A stretch of DNA of 64,000 bases, from contig NW_006921532.1 in assembly GCF_000340215.1 (NCBI RefSeq), positions 7,220,550 through 7,284,549 of the forward strand. The letters are read 5' to 3'. The notes below the pieces were generated by a model. The model was not told where the DNA came from and searched no databases. It saw only the letters and a list, made by a program, of their open reading frames with translations. This DNA comes from Pseudocercospora fijiensis CIRAD86. Taxonomy: Eukaryota; Ascomycota; Dothideomycetes; Mycosphaerellales; Mycosphaerellaceae. Both the position numbers and the translations under genes were made by a program. This document shows positions 22,793 to 34,687 of this stretch, one piece after another; positions within the stretch are counted from its first letter, which is position 1, and each line of letters starts with the position of its first letter.

Positions 22793-24298
22793 ATGGACTC
22801 GCCTATAGCTCTCCTCAAGTTCATAGCGCCACAGATACCAGGTCTATCATACGCCGCGATGCAGCACACATTTGGTCTCACGGATACTTCAACCAAATGG
22901 GATCTGCGAACAGAGTTGACAGTCAAGGTCTTGAGAGATATGACGCGTAGTGGAGGAGGAAGAAAGAGAGTGACACCGATATCAAAGGTACAGGCCGGGA
23001 CACTTCGCGACCCGGGTGTCAAGGGCAAAATGTGGATAGCGCCGGCTTTTTTGCCCAAGCCTCCTAGCGAGGATGAAGCAGATGGACACGGAATAAGGGA
23101 TGTGGTTTTCAAGGCGATAGACGAGATGGCGCCAAACAAAGACACGATCAATTACACGAAGCCAGAATTGGACGATATCAAAGTTGAATGGACAGGGTAC
23201 CGCCCAAATGCTGGCAAGAACGAACCACTTCCCACCGACAATGCGGAAGAGAACTACAAAAATCTCATGCAAGAATCTGGCCGCACGAGCGAAACCACGA
23301 TTCTGTACTTCCATGGCGGAGCTTACTACCTCTGCGATCCCATAACTCACCGAGCCCTCACATCTCGCCTGGCCAAGGAATCTCATGGCCGGGTGTGCAG
23401 CGTCCGATACCGTCTCGCACCACAAACAGCATTCCCAGGCCAGCTCCTCGATGCTCTCCAATCCTACCTCTCCCTCCTCTACCCACCACCAAACTCCCTC
23501 CACGAAGCCATCCCCGCAGAAAAAATCGTATTCGCAGGAGACAGCGCAGGAGGAAATCTAGCCTTCGCCCTCCTCCAACTCCTCCTCCACTTCCACCGCT
23601 CAACCCCAACCCCCAAAATCCGCTTCCACGGCCACGACCTCCTCGTCCCCTTACCCGCCGGCTGCTCCGCCAACTCCGGCTGGTTCGACATCTCCCGTTC
23701 CCTCCCCTCCATAACCTCAAACTCCAAATACGACTACCTCCCACCCCCAAACCACGACGACGCAATCTCCACTTTCCCCACCGACGACCACCCCGGCGTC
23801 TGGCCCTCCACCCCCCCTCGCGGCGACCTCTTCTGCGACCTCTCCCTCCTCGACCACCCTTTAGTCTCCCCCGTCCTCGCACAAAACTGGAGCGGCAGCT
23901 GTCCCCTATGGCTCTGCACCGGTCAAGAAATGTTAACGGACGAAGACTCCGTCGTGGCGAAGAATGCCGCGAAGCAGAATGTTGCCGTGCAGTTTGAACA
24001 GTATGAAGCCATGCCGCATTGTTTTGCTTTGTTGTTGCCGAATTTGGGGGTGAGTGGGAGGTTGGTGAGGAGTTGGGGGGTTTGGGCGAGGAGGGTTACG
24101 GAAGAAGAGGGGCGGCGGTTGGAGACGAAGGGGGTTTTTGTGCCGGTGAGGAATGGGAAGGAGATTGCGTTGGATGTTAGGGAGATTGAGGCGCCGACGT
24201 ATGAGGAGGTTCAAAAGGCGGTGGGGGAGGTGAAGGAGAGGAGGGTTCAGGGTTTCGTGGAGAGGGAGGGGAAAGTGGTGATGAAAGCTGCGTTGTGA
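22793..24298 (+). CDS. alpha/beta hydrolase of the HSL-like (HGG) family
   Basis: Single-exon, 501 residues. The oxyanion motif HGG lies at 174-176 (YFHGGAYYL), the nucleophile Ser251 in GDSAGG and the catalytic His near 409 (MPHCF). Asp383 or Asp385 (LTDEDSV) is the likely acid. This arrangement is that of the alpha/beta hydrolase fold-3 family (hormone-sensitive-lipase-like esterases). Such enzymes hydrolyse carboxyl esters, and the substrate cannot be deduced here. The first ~120 residues have no signal peptide and look like a family-specific cap or N-terminal extension. The gene starts only 285 bp from the Helitron border yet shows no RIP. Codon choice switches abruptly from C-ending to G/T-ending around 23.93-24.0 kb. 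Confidence 0.88.
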   Translation: MDSPIALLKFIAPQIPGLSYAAMQHTFGLTDTSTKWDLRTELTVKVLRDMTRSGGGRKRVTPISKVQAGTLRDPGVKGKMWIAPAFLPKPPSEDEADGHGIRDVVFKAIDEMAPNKDTINYTKPELDDIKVEWTGYRPNAGKNEPLPTDNAEENYKNLMQESGRTSETTILYFHGGAYYLCDPITHRALTSRLAKESHGRVCSVRYRLAPQTAFPGQLLDALQSYLSLLYPPPNSLHEAIPAEKIVFAGDSAGGNLAFALLQLLLHFHRSTPTPKIRFHGHDLLVPLPAGCSANSGWFDISRSLPSITSNSKYDYLPPPNHDDAISTFPTDDHPGVWPSTPPRGDLFCDLSLLDHPLVSPVLAQNWSGSCPLWLCTGQEMLTDEDSVVAKNAAKQNVAVQFEQYEAMPHCFALLLPNLGVSGRLVRSWGVWARRVTEEEGRRLETKGVFVPVRNGKEIALDVREIEAPTYEEVQKAVGEVKERRVQGFVEREGKVVMKAAL

Positions 24299-25292
24299 GG
24301 AGGAAGATGTGTTGGGAGATTGAGATTGAGATTGTAGATATACTATGACGAGCGAATGGAAGATTTAGATACCTCGTTTTTATTTTATTTTATTTTTTTG
24401 TCAGGAGGTGCATATGGTTTTCTAATCGCGACAAAAATTCTGAACCTTGAAGATCGGCCGATTTTTTAAATGTGTTCTCCTCATGATCGTTATAGCTTCT
24501 TCTTAAGTCCAGTGGAAGTCAATAGTATTCTCGGATTTCATTTTGTCCTGGCTTTCGGCTGACTGACTGACTGTTCCTTTGCTCACCGTCTCTGCGACCA
24601 CTTCCTCCTTCCACTCAAGAAGATCCGCCTCACTATGCTGTGAAGAAGAACCCGTCTCTCTGTCCGTGGAAGAAGAAGCCATTGTGTACTGAGATACTCC
24701 GGAGCACACGGCCGTCGGTCCTTCTTTATCTCCCGAATACCGTAGCCACTGACAAGTTAAGTGCATTATAGCCCTCAAACTCAAGCTCGCAGTCGCATTG
24801 GGCCGCCTGCCCTGCAGAGCTCTTGCCAACTTCGCAGCGCAGGTTGGCGATACTCATCGTCAGACATCAACGTGGGCATGGATCATCGTGGTGGATCGTT
24901 CGTGTGGCCCTGTCTGCAACGTAGGATATCGCGAAGGTAATGTCCGGTGGCGAAATCTTGTTGCCATGGGCCAATCTGAGAAGCGCTTTCTTTTTTTTCA
25001 GATCGTCGGTGGTTGGGCTGAGGCGATATGTCGACCGATTTGGTGGGCTGGAAATGTGTAGAAGGGAGGAGGTGATACTTGTGATGAATTTCCGTCTGTC
25101 CTTGAAATGTAAGTCACAGCACAGCAGAGCGTGATAATTCCACGCAAAAAAAAAATCACAAAATTCTTCACATTCTGGCGATCAAAGAACTCCCACTCGA
25201 CAATCATTGTTCTCGGGACATTGTCTGCAGGATACCACTGTCGTCCAAATAGAAACGGCGTCGTGCAAGTGTTCCCGCAATAATTGTGAATC
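24299..25292. other. intergenic, possible short ORF only
   Basis: This lies between the hydrolase stop and the 3' end of the minus-strand surface-protein gene. T-rich runs near 24375-24400 may belong to the hydrolase terminator. On the minus strand an ATG near 24682 opens 59 codons (MASSSTDRETGSSSQHSEAD...), which is low complexity and has no partner. I do not call it a gene. Confidence 0.45.
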
Positions 25293-28200
25293 TCATGTGT
25301 TGACAGTCAGGTACAAGTTATTGATCGTCAGTGTACTTCCACTCGACCCATAGCAGGATAGCATGACATCCAGAGAGTTGTAGCTGTAATCAGTCTCACT
25401 GTGGACGTTAATTGGAAAACTTCCGCCCGTGCTGAAGGTTTGACAGAAAATCCCGCCTCGAAATGATGTGAACGTGTCGCAGTCTGAGCCGGAAAAGGGG
25501 TTCGTCTGGAATCCCAATTGTAATGTGCATCTGGTGCCACCAGGAAGCGCAACCTGCAAGTCCGCGGTCAAGGTAAAGCTTTGTGCTTCGAGGACCGTCG
25601 GGATATTGTATTGCTGAAAGGCAGAGTTCGCATAAGAGTAACTCGCCCCCGCGACGATCACGACCGGTACCACGGGTGCAGGGTCATAACCGGGACTAGG
25701 CTTGTAGGAATAGAAAGCGATGTCGTCGAGCGTGACGGTCCATCCTGGGCCTTGAGGACACTCGGCAAGCATGTTAAACCATGTAACATCTGATCGGAGC
25801 GTTCCACTTGAGTAGACGACTGTGGGCGGCAGTATCTCTGAATAGCTGGTAAATCGTCGATTGTTCATGTCATAGTTGTTCGTAGATCCTCTGAAGGTGC
25901 AATAGCCGTTTCCTGGGCCGGTCATGCTGACGTTGAAAGTTATGAGGTAGTTGGTGCCGGCCATGGCGGCGAAATTTTGGGTCAAGAACCCATACGCATA
26001 TTGACCGCTGTCCATGGCCAGAGTTCTGTTTTGTGGTTAGCAAAAGTCTCAGCAGCGAGATTTCCCCGTACATGCGCAGCATTGCTGACGACATTCGCGC
26101 TAACACCAGGATACAGATTTAAAGACCAAGACGAGAAATCGCCAGTATCGAAGCCGCCATTGCTTACCAGCTGAGACCTTGTGCTGGCACTCGAAGGTCC
26201 TGTCAGTCTGAGAGCACTGTCTGTGTCGCTTGAGGAACCCAGGTGCAATGGTGATACAGGAATCATTCGCTTCTTCAGCTGGCAGAGACTACTCGATGCC
26301 TGCCAAGTGATACCGTTGCAAGTCGTTCCTTGAGCGCTGCATTTTTCTATGCACGAAGAGTAGTCGCTGGCCGAAACGGTAACGCCATACAAATCATAGC
26401 CTGCATTGCTTTGCCCACACATTATCATGTACAGGCTGCGGTCGCTGGCAGTGTATGTCTGGCCATTGTTTCTGCTGAGACAGGTGGGGATTGGACTTGG
26501 GCCAGGCAGGTATTGAGTCGACACAATGGTAGTAGGCTGTGTGGTTAACTCGGTCCTTGTCTCTACCCGAGAGGTTGTCTGAGTCACTTCCCGGGTGCTC
26601 ACAAGTGTACTATAGACCAGGGACGTAGCTGTTGTTGTGATCGTACTTCCAGGAGCAGTAGACACCAAAATGGAGGTCTCAACATATGATGTGGTGTAGG
26701 TGACCGGAACCGAGCTGATCACAACACTGTAGATCATCGTTGGCTGTGTACTAACCAAAGTCGTGGCTGGCAAAGTCGTTTCCAATTTCTCCGTTATCGT
26801 GCTTGCAAGCTGTGTGCTGACTATGGTTTGGGGCTCCGTGAAGGTCTCCGTGACACTAATTACGTAGATTGTGGTTGATGCAGGAAGTGTTGTGGTCACG
26901 CTCTCGGTTATGAGACTCGTGAAAACAGCTGTAGTGATTAGCCCAGGAGCTGTACTCGTGAGCAGCACCGTAGAGATCGACTCGATGGTCAGAGTTGATG
27001 CGGGGATTGTGGATGTTACAGTCTGCAAAGTCACCACTGTCTCTGCAGGTAGCGTGCTCACGATGGTGCTGAACAGAGGCAGCGTCGTCGTGATTGTGAT
27101 TGTCGAAGCAGAAGCTGTCAATGTGATGCGCTCAGTCATGATTGCGGTGGTACCTTGGTGTGTAGTCGTAGCCAATTGAGTGGAAACCAATGTACTCGCA
27201 GGAAGTACTGAGATAGTCGTAGTGGTATAGAAAAGCGCGCTTGGGTCTTGAGTGGTTGTGACGCTTTGTGTTGATGGTATCGGACTTAGAGTGCTCACTA
27301 CCGTGGAAAGGAACGTTGATATAGGGCCAGTCTATACGCAATAGGTCAGCTCCAAATTGTAACAGAGGCCGTCTCCATTCACTCACAGTAGTATATGTCA
27401 CCAATTGTGTCGTCGACAGAATAACAGTCGTTGTTACTGGAGGCTGAACGCTGGTGTAGACCGCGGTTGTAGTCTGACCAGGAGCGGAGCTAATAACGGT
27501 AATCGTCGAAGCAGGTATAACCTGTGTGAAAGTAGACGGCAGTATCTGCAGAACCACGGTGCTCGTGCTGACGGAGACGATTGTAGTCATGTGTGTGGTT
27601 GTAACTGACGAATTTCCAGCGTTGGAAGCCTCGAGAACAAGCCGTACCGCGGAGAAGGCAGCGGCAAGTGCATCTCGCTGCCCGTCGACCATGCTATAGA
27701 GGGTGCAGGTGTTCCTGGTGAATGACAATGCAACACAATCTTCTGTTTCGCTGCATCGAAGATAACAATCATTGGCGGTGCTTCGTCTGTCGATCGCGCG
27801 GCGAGTATTGCTGGAAATTACGGTACTGCTGTAAACGACGCCGCATCCCACAAGCAGAGGATCACCCGAGGCTTCATACACTTTTCCGCTATAGGCTGGG
27901 CATGGCCCAATTTCTGCATCGGCCACAGCGCTTGGGGTTGATGTTGTGATAGCAGTCACGGTCACAAATGTGGTGGTACCGCCTGAAGTGTAAGTCGTGG
28001 TCAATCCTCCGGTAACAATGGCAGTCAGCACGCCATTGGAAGCATATGGCCTCGTCTGGCCTCCAATAACGGTGGTTACGATCGATCCACCATAAATAGA
28101 CGGTGACAACATCGGTGCAGCGCTTGGGGTGGAAAATATGTCGCTCGAGAGTGTTGTAATTGCACTCGATATCGAGATGCCAGTGCTTTGTGTAGATGTG

Positions 28201-29037
28201 CTAGTCGCAAACTCCATGCCCGATGCAGAAGATGGCGAAGGCGGTAAGGGTATGGACGTAGATGGCATCGTCTGCGCTGGTTCCTGCATTTTCAGCTCGA
28301 CATAGTACTTTAAATCGACGATGAAGGCGGTGCTTTTATCAGTATCTCTCGTGGATAGTGTTGCCGAACTTCTTAGTGAACAACTCTGACGGAGCGCGTC
28401 GAATGCTACTGCTACACAGGCACTTTCTGCGGAGCATAACGCAACGCAGTCTTCTGCTGCCTGAATATTTTGTCGCGAACGAAGCTCGTCTCCTTCAAGG
28501 ATTTGACCACACAGGACCAAGGAACTGTTATTAGATGAAGCAGGCGAACAGGAGCCAGAAGGCGCAAAAACAGTTCCATTAGACCTTGGACACGACAAGG
28601 GTATGTCGTTGTCACTCATACAAGCTGCACTGCTCGTCGGAAGGACGGAACTTGTGCGAGATATGGATTGTTGATTCAGGGTCGTGATTAAACTTGTCTC
28701 GGTGGGTTTCCTGTTCGCACTAGAAGTGGTCGCCGAGGCGAAAGTGAACGGCAGTGTGGTTCCGTTTGTAGATATCCATCCATAGGAAGGAAATGGGAAA
28801 CTGGATCTCGGGATACTGCAAGTGGAGTATACTGTCTTCGTAATAACCGCATGCTGTGCTTGTGATATTCTGACGAGGCTTAGAATAATGCAGCTGATCA
28901 GAGCGTTGAAGCCTATTATGGCGATGTCTGCTGTTGACAGCGAGGCCGGTCGATACCTTACACAGTGAATTCCACGCGTATGTTCTGATTGATGGACTGA
29001 CAGCACATTCCGGCTGGGTTCTGGAATGTCGATGCAT
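25293..29037 (-). CDS. large PAN/Apple-type, Ser/Thr-rich cell-surface protein
   Basis: About 1183 residues if exons are 29037-28962, 28912-27387, 27331-26115 and 26025-25293. The N-terminus has a hydrophobic signal/anchor segment (FNALISCIILSLVRISQAQ). Three Cys-rich PAN/Apple-like modules follow, beginning with CPRSNGTVF, CPAYSGKVY and CLSRNNGQTY and containing the DCVALCSAE, DCYLRCSETE and SCIEKCSAQ cores. They are separated by long Ser/Thr-rich mucin-like repeats (LPASTLVSTQ, TVTSTIPASTL). A C-terminal beta-rich region starts with NGGFDTGDFSSW, resembling carbohydrate-binding modules. The likely role is adhesion or cell-wall interaction; no GPI signal is evident. The first intron is inferred because it joins an ATG to the anchor in frame. 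The last junction is uncertain: only a weak donor (GTATCC, 26114) keeps the C-terminal frame. Divergent from the Zn2Cys6 regulator. Confidence 0.75.
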
Positions 29038-29863
29038 CTAGAACCTGAATGCCAAGAAGACTCGATACCAACTCACAAATTGCAATTGGATGCCATCCAT
29101 GTATGTATTCGTCCATAAAAATAGCATTTTGTCACACGTTGGATTCCGGTCTTGTTATTGGGTCTTGAGCCAAATGCGTGTGGAACGAGTGCATCGCCAT
29201 TTCCTCCGACCGCTGGCTTTCGTATTCGTCTTCCCACGGCTTCGTTGCTTCGGAATCAAGTGTCATGATGGAGAATCACGACGACATGAGAGAGCAGGTG
29301 GGTCCACTGCATTTCCAAGCTCAGCTCCTTTGAAACAAATCGTCCATGTTGGATGTAGTCCTCTACGGCGAGTCACTGTCAATCGTCCTGATCGTTTCGC
29401 TTCCGGTTGGTGTGGTTCTCGCAGCGGGAAGCCAGAGTGCAGTTACGTCAGGTTGGTCCCTTCTGCAGCTCAAACTTCGTGAGCTCTCGGCTCTCGATAT
29501 CGCCATTGGCAGAGTGTGTCGAGAGACGTGCGTGTTGTTGATGTTTGTTTGCGAGCGAGGAAGGGTCGGGAAGGGAAGGTTGGAAGGTGGAGAGCGATGG
29601 CTGACTAATCTCGGAAGCAGGCGGCTGCCCCACATCTGCCGAACGTGCGACATCCACAGTCCTTCCTCCGGCACCGACCCTTCACACTCGCCGCCCTCAG
29701 CAGCCATCGAGGAATGGAATGCGTCGACTCCTCCGGCGCACGTGTTGACCAAGCAAGCATGAGCGGAGAGCGTCCGCCACCGGCAGCCATGGTCTAGCAT
29801 CGCATCGCACCGCATCGCATCGCAACCATCCATTGCCGAGCTCACGTGCACTACCGTACCGGT
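29038..29863. promoter_or_regulatory. divergent promoter region between surface protein and Zn2Cys6 factor
   Basis: 826 bp separate the two start codons, suggesting shared control. A GCATC-type pentanucleotide repeat (about 29799-29826, units GCATC with one GCACC) lies 40 bp upstream of the regulator ATG. A frame at 29363-29893 on the minus strand overlaps the regulator's first exon and is not supported. Confidence 0.45.
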
Positions 29864-31879
29864 ATGGAGAGCGCGCAGAAACGAGACAATCACACGCCGT
29901 CATGTGCCGTGTGTCAACGGCGCAAGGTCAAGTGCGATCGGGTGTGTTGTAGCCAAGTCAAGCCGCGCCGCGCCGCGCTCGACCCATTCAGCTGACCTTC
30001 ACATGCAAGCTGTATCCGTGCGCAGCATGTACTAAGAGTGGACTTGATGTGAGAGCCTATCTTTTCCTTCTCACCGCCTTGCATATGTGCCTCAGCCTGA
30101 CGGTAGCAGTGTCACTTCCCGCCACCTGGCACTCACGGCAAGCGCAAAAGACGCAATACTGTGGTCCATGCGCCCCAGGACTCAACGCGGAATGACTTCT
30201 TCACCGATCGGCCATCTGCTGGCACAAGACCCCCCACGAATGACTTCCCTTCACCAGAGTCGACCGGATCGCATGGTACTCAGACTGGTACCGCTCGGCT
30301 GGTGTCAGAAGGATCTGGCTATCGATATGTGAACAACCACCTCTGGAGTGCTATCCCATCAGATGCACATGCAAGCAACAGCAGTCCTGGTGGTCGCCGC
30401 TTTGATTCCACCGAATCTCGAACAGGCCACGCGATCTACGAAGACATTGCCAAAGATGAGCCCCCTAACGGCCGAAGCTTTATATTCGGCAGTGGCAATT
30501 CCTCACGACCTCCGGCGAGCATGGTCCAAGTCAGCGCGAGCCATGTTGTATTTCTCTGGCAGACTTACCAGTCCAATGTCGATCCAATGATGAAGATCGC
30601 GCACACTCCTTCTGTACAGACAGTAGTGCTCGGTCAGATCAGTCGTCCGGCTGTGTCACGTACTGAGCTTGCTTTGACCATGGCCATATATCTGATCAGC
30701 ATTGTCTCGCTGACAGATGAGAAATGCTTGGAATCCCTACAAGGCACGCGGACGGCACTGATACAGAAGTATCGCGAAGCCACTGAGATTGCCCTTTCAG
30801 CAGCAGACTTCATCACGACCAACGACATTATGGTTCTGCAAGCTCTGGTGCTCTACCTCGCAGCCCTACGATCGCTCGGCGAGATCCAGATTGTCTGGTC
30901 GATGCTCGGAATTGCCATACGCGTTGCTGGCACGCTTGGCCTTTCGCGAGATGGTGCTTCATTTGGATTGTCTCCTTTTGATACTGAAATTCGAAGACGG
31001 CTGTGGTGGGGCATTGTATACTTCGATGGCCGGATGGCAGAGCTTGTTGGTCAAGATGGCGATCTGATGGGCAACAATTTCGACGCCGGTCCGCCTTCGA
31101 ATCTGAACGACAGCGACCTGTTTCCAACCATGACGAGACTACCGGATTCGAAACGCGGCCCATCAGAAGCGATATACCTCCAAGCACGGGTGTTGAGTGT
31201 TACTGTAGCGCGAAGCCTGCAAAGCATCACCGGACCCTCAGGCACCTGGCATAGGTTGCATGACTCAAGCATGCCAACGGCAGAGAAGCTGGAGATCATG
31301 CAAAGAATTGAACAACGGTACAACGACGAGATCCTCGAGACTTGTGATCCTGGAGTTCCGTTGCAGTACATGAGCATCAACACCGCCAGGGCGTTTGCGA
31401 CCAAGTTGCGCTTGATCGCCCGTATCCCGATTGTGGATGTGGACCGGGAGTGGGAGGACTCGAATGGTTTCTCGGAGAACGCTTTCCTTCTCAGCATGGA
31501 TCTGCTTCAGACACAACTGGATCTGTGGCTTGAGCCATCTGTGCAACAATGGAAGTGGCATTGGCAAGCTCATTTTCAGTGGTATTCCTTGGTGACTCTC
31601 CTCCGCCAGACACGCTTACGGCAATCGGGACATGGGGTGTCTCGGGCGTGGAACATGATCAAGAAGGCCTTCGAGGTCATCGTTCCAGATCTCCAGCTTG
31701 GGCCTCGTGAAAGTCTTCTGCTGGATGGCATCCAAGCACTTCTCAACGCAGCCAAGAAACAGCAAGACCAGCCAGGACAAGCTGTATCCGGCGACAGCGA
31801 GCAAAGGACGCCTCGCATGGCCACGCCTAAAGAATCTGTTCCCGCCCAAGACGTGCGACCATACGCGGTCAGCTCGTGA
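29864..31879 (+). CDS. Zn2Cys6 fungal transcription factor, C-terminus truncated by duplication
   Basis: Exons 29864-29941, 30010-30048 and 30110-31879 encode 628 residues. The binuclear zinc cluster is assembled across all three exons: SCAVCQRRKVKCDR | LYPCAACTKSGLD | C, giving C-x2-C-x6-C-x5-C-x2-C-x6-C, followed by a basic linker (GKRKRR). Residues about 210-380 form the fungal-specific regulatory domain, with IRRRLWWGIVYFDGRMAEL as its hallmark. Such proteins bind CGG-type sites and control neighbouring or pathway genes. A perfect 169-bp tandem duplication near the 3' end shifts the frame, so translation ends at 31879 (PYAVSS). Without the second copy the frame would run to 32228 and add about 60 residues ending DWVEFDRLATELCQ, an acidic tail of the kind used for activation. 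Loss of that tail could change activity. Confidence 0.85.
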
Positions 31880-32041
31880 AAGTCTTCTGCTGGATGGCAT
31901 CCAAGCACTTCTCAACGCAGCCAAGAAACAGCAAGACCAGCCAGGACAAGCTGTATCCGGCGACAGCGAGCAAAGGACGCCTCGCATGGCCACGCCTAAA
32001 GAATCTGTTCCCGCCCAAGACGTGCGACCATACGCGGTCAG
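31704..32041. repeat. 169-bp perfect tandem duplication in the transcription factor
   Basis: Copy 1 is 31704-31872 and copy 2 is 31873-32041. I see no mismatch between them. Both start CTCGTGAAAGTC and end GCGGTCAG. 169 is not a multiple of three. Bases after copy 2 (CACCGGACATGG) continue the frame of copy 1, so copy 2 is the extra one or the copies arose from one ancestral segment in that frame. Confidence 0.95.
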
Positions 32042-32228
32042 CACCGGACATGGTGCCCGACGGCATTCTGCATTATTTCCCAGTGCGGAGGCCAGCCAGG
32101 CGGTGTCTGCACCAGGCAGCCATGCCCGCGCAATGATGGACACGGCACATGACCCAATGCTAGGATTTGACCTCGATGCCATCGATTGGGTGGAATTTGA
32201 TCGTTTAGCAACAGAGCTATGTCAATGA

Positions 32229-33264
32229 ACAGAGTGCCCAGACTCCGGGCCATGGACCTGCACAGCCTCCACGGTGCCAGTTCGCGCGCGTCAATGGAGA
32301 CAAGAGACAAGAGACTTCGCAAGGATCATGTGACCGGGTGGCTTGTTCGCGGAAGGTCATGGCGCGTGGCTCGCGTCGAAGGCATGGCATGGCGTTGATG
32401 TGCTTTGGAGGTGGCTGGTCGTGTTGGCGGGCGAAGACGCGCCTGTTGTACTCTTTTAGCATGAAGGATAGCAGTGACTCACCATGCCATGCAGTAGTAT
32501 CCGAAACACTTCACCATGTTTGAGCGTGTGCGTGCGTGCATTGGAGAGTTCGACGTCGGCACCGGCACCGGCATTGCCCCCGCCAATCACCGCGGACAAA
32601 CGCGCCCAGAAAATCCCGTCCCTCGCGCGTTTGCTTGGTCTGTGCTCAGCTCGAATACGCGCCGACCACACCTTTTCTCAAGCGCCGACAACAAGCGAAG
32701 GAATTGCGACATACACCACCAAGTGGGCCTACTGCAAATGCTGCATACACCGCAGCCGGGAATCCGAAATGTGTTTCATCTTGCTAGCCGCCTGCATAGG
32801 CGTTTGTTCTTCCACCGCGTGGCTTGGTGAAACGCAGAGCCACGGTATGAATGCCCCGACCCGTTTCATACACCTCCATCCGGGCTGTAGCCTCCGACTG
32901 GACTGCCTGCGATGCTAGAATTGATCGTGGTATGCCTCTAGCATGAGCACGGATGTTCGTTGAACGGCTCAAAGGCATGTTTCAGAGCTCGCAATGACGC
33001 TACCTTACTTCTCATCCCAGACTGTCGTGGTGTGACCCGGTATGGATTCGCTGTCTGTGTCTGGCACGCATATAGAAGCAGTATACCCGCGACGCATCGA
33101 GCCTCTTCTCACACGAACACCAACGGCCTCTTTGTCATCCTTTCCTTGTTCATCCTTCTCTGGAGCTGGCCTCCGACCAATGCCAAGTTTGAATACTAGT
33201 GTCTAATCATTGCACACACCTTACAAGCGAGACTCGGGCAGTCGACTAAATATACACCTCCAAC
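32229..33264. other. intergenic, no gene recognised
   Basis: This follows the ancestral stop of the transcription factor (32226-32228) and precedes the next plus-strand gene. Several short frames overlap one another with no motifs. A TATA-like TATAGAAGC at 33070 and AAATATACACC just before 33265 are compatible with the promoter and leader of the next gene, without firm assignment. Confidence 0.45.
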
Positions 33265-34652
33265 ATGCACTTCAGACATGTCACACCTCCAGCTGACATT
33301 GACATCAGTAGCTATGACGACATGCAATGCCCGGGCGGCAGCGCAAGCACTGATTGTTCCTATTTGCTACATCAAGACTGGTCACCTCAGACTGCACTTA
33401 CCGCAGCAACGACACCGCCAAGATCTCCTCGGATCATACGAGAACACGGCTCACGCCTTCTACCAAAACCTCGGGATCAGGATCAACCGAGCAATCATTC
33501 AGCTTACCATCACGGACACAACAGAACCGCTTCCCTCCCTACCAATGTCTTCTCGATGCAGTTCGGTCCAGCGCTACCTCAGTCAGCAACGCATCGAAGA
33601 TCTATCAGCCCTTATGGACATACTCGTGTTGCGTCAACCGCATCAATGCCAACTCCGGCACCTTTTGATCATCTTGGCATCAGTCGACCATCAATGTCCA
33701 GCATGCGATCAGTTTCAAGCTCGGCCATTCGTACTCACACGCGAAACATCTCATCGAGCAGCATCGATGCCACTATGCTCAGCCGTTATGGCTATCCCAC
33801 CTACCGGCACAGCCCAACTCCACAACCAGCCTCTCGACCAATGTCTCGCACGCCCAGCGCCATGAGCCATCTGACCCCCATCGCCATGCCAGGTGGCCAG
33901 ATGCAATCCTATCCAAACAGTCGAAGAACAGCTAGTCCACCCGCAACCTCTTCCAGCCTTTCCCTCGAACCCGAAATTCCTGAAGACTTCATCACAGAGA
34001 CCTCCACAGTCCTCGACTATCTCACCTCACCCAATCCAACCCCATCGCTCATCCAACGCATCAACGACGGAGTCAAATCTCAAGCCAATCATTTCTGGTT
34101 CGATATCCGCAACATCCGTCCATGGTCCGACTTCAACATCGACACCATAACCTCAATCCCCGGCCTCCTCGACCTCCTCAAAATCGACGTCCCAGTAACC
34201 TCCCTCCCCACTCCCCCCCAAGTCAACCTCTCCCCAGAACACCCCTCCCACCTCGTAGACCTCTGCGCCCAACACCACGCCATAAAAGTAAACGCCGCCC
34301 TCAAAGTCGCCCAAGGCGAAAAGCACATGGCAATGCGCACCCTGACTCCAGGCCCCAAAAAACCCCGCCACCAACAACCCGAATTCCTCGCCAACTACCA
34401 ATCCGACAGCGAAAAACCCCTGTACGGCGACGGACGCGGTCGCGTCATCGGCGTCGTGAAATCTTACCATCAGTGGAACTCCGGGTATCGGAACGGCTCC
34501 CCGATAGAGAAGATTTACTACCTAGAACACCTCGCGCACCTGCACAAACACATGCGCGAACACGGGACGAGATACGGGTTTATAATAACGGAAATCGAAC
34601 TCGTGTGCGTCCGGTACGGTGGCGGCGGTCCCTCATCATCCAATCACGAAGA

Positions 34653-34687
<35 letters not shown>

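Noticed and set aside
23188..23997. Long second frame (Pro/Arg-rich) inside the alpha/beta hydrolase
   Set aside because: Produced by the extreme C-rich skew of the gene; the HGG/GDSAGG frame is the real one.
24503..24829. Minus-strand short frame after the hydrolase
   Set aside because: Low complexity, no partner exons or family; kept only as a note in the intergenic entry.
31868..32041. Removing one duplicated copy as a GT...AG intron
   Set aside because: Donor GTCAGC and acceptor GTCAG exist at the copy ends, but the 174-nt removal does not restore the ancestral frame and the donor is poor.
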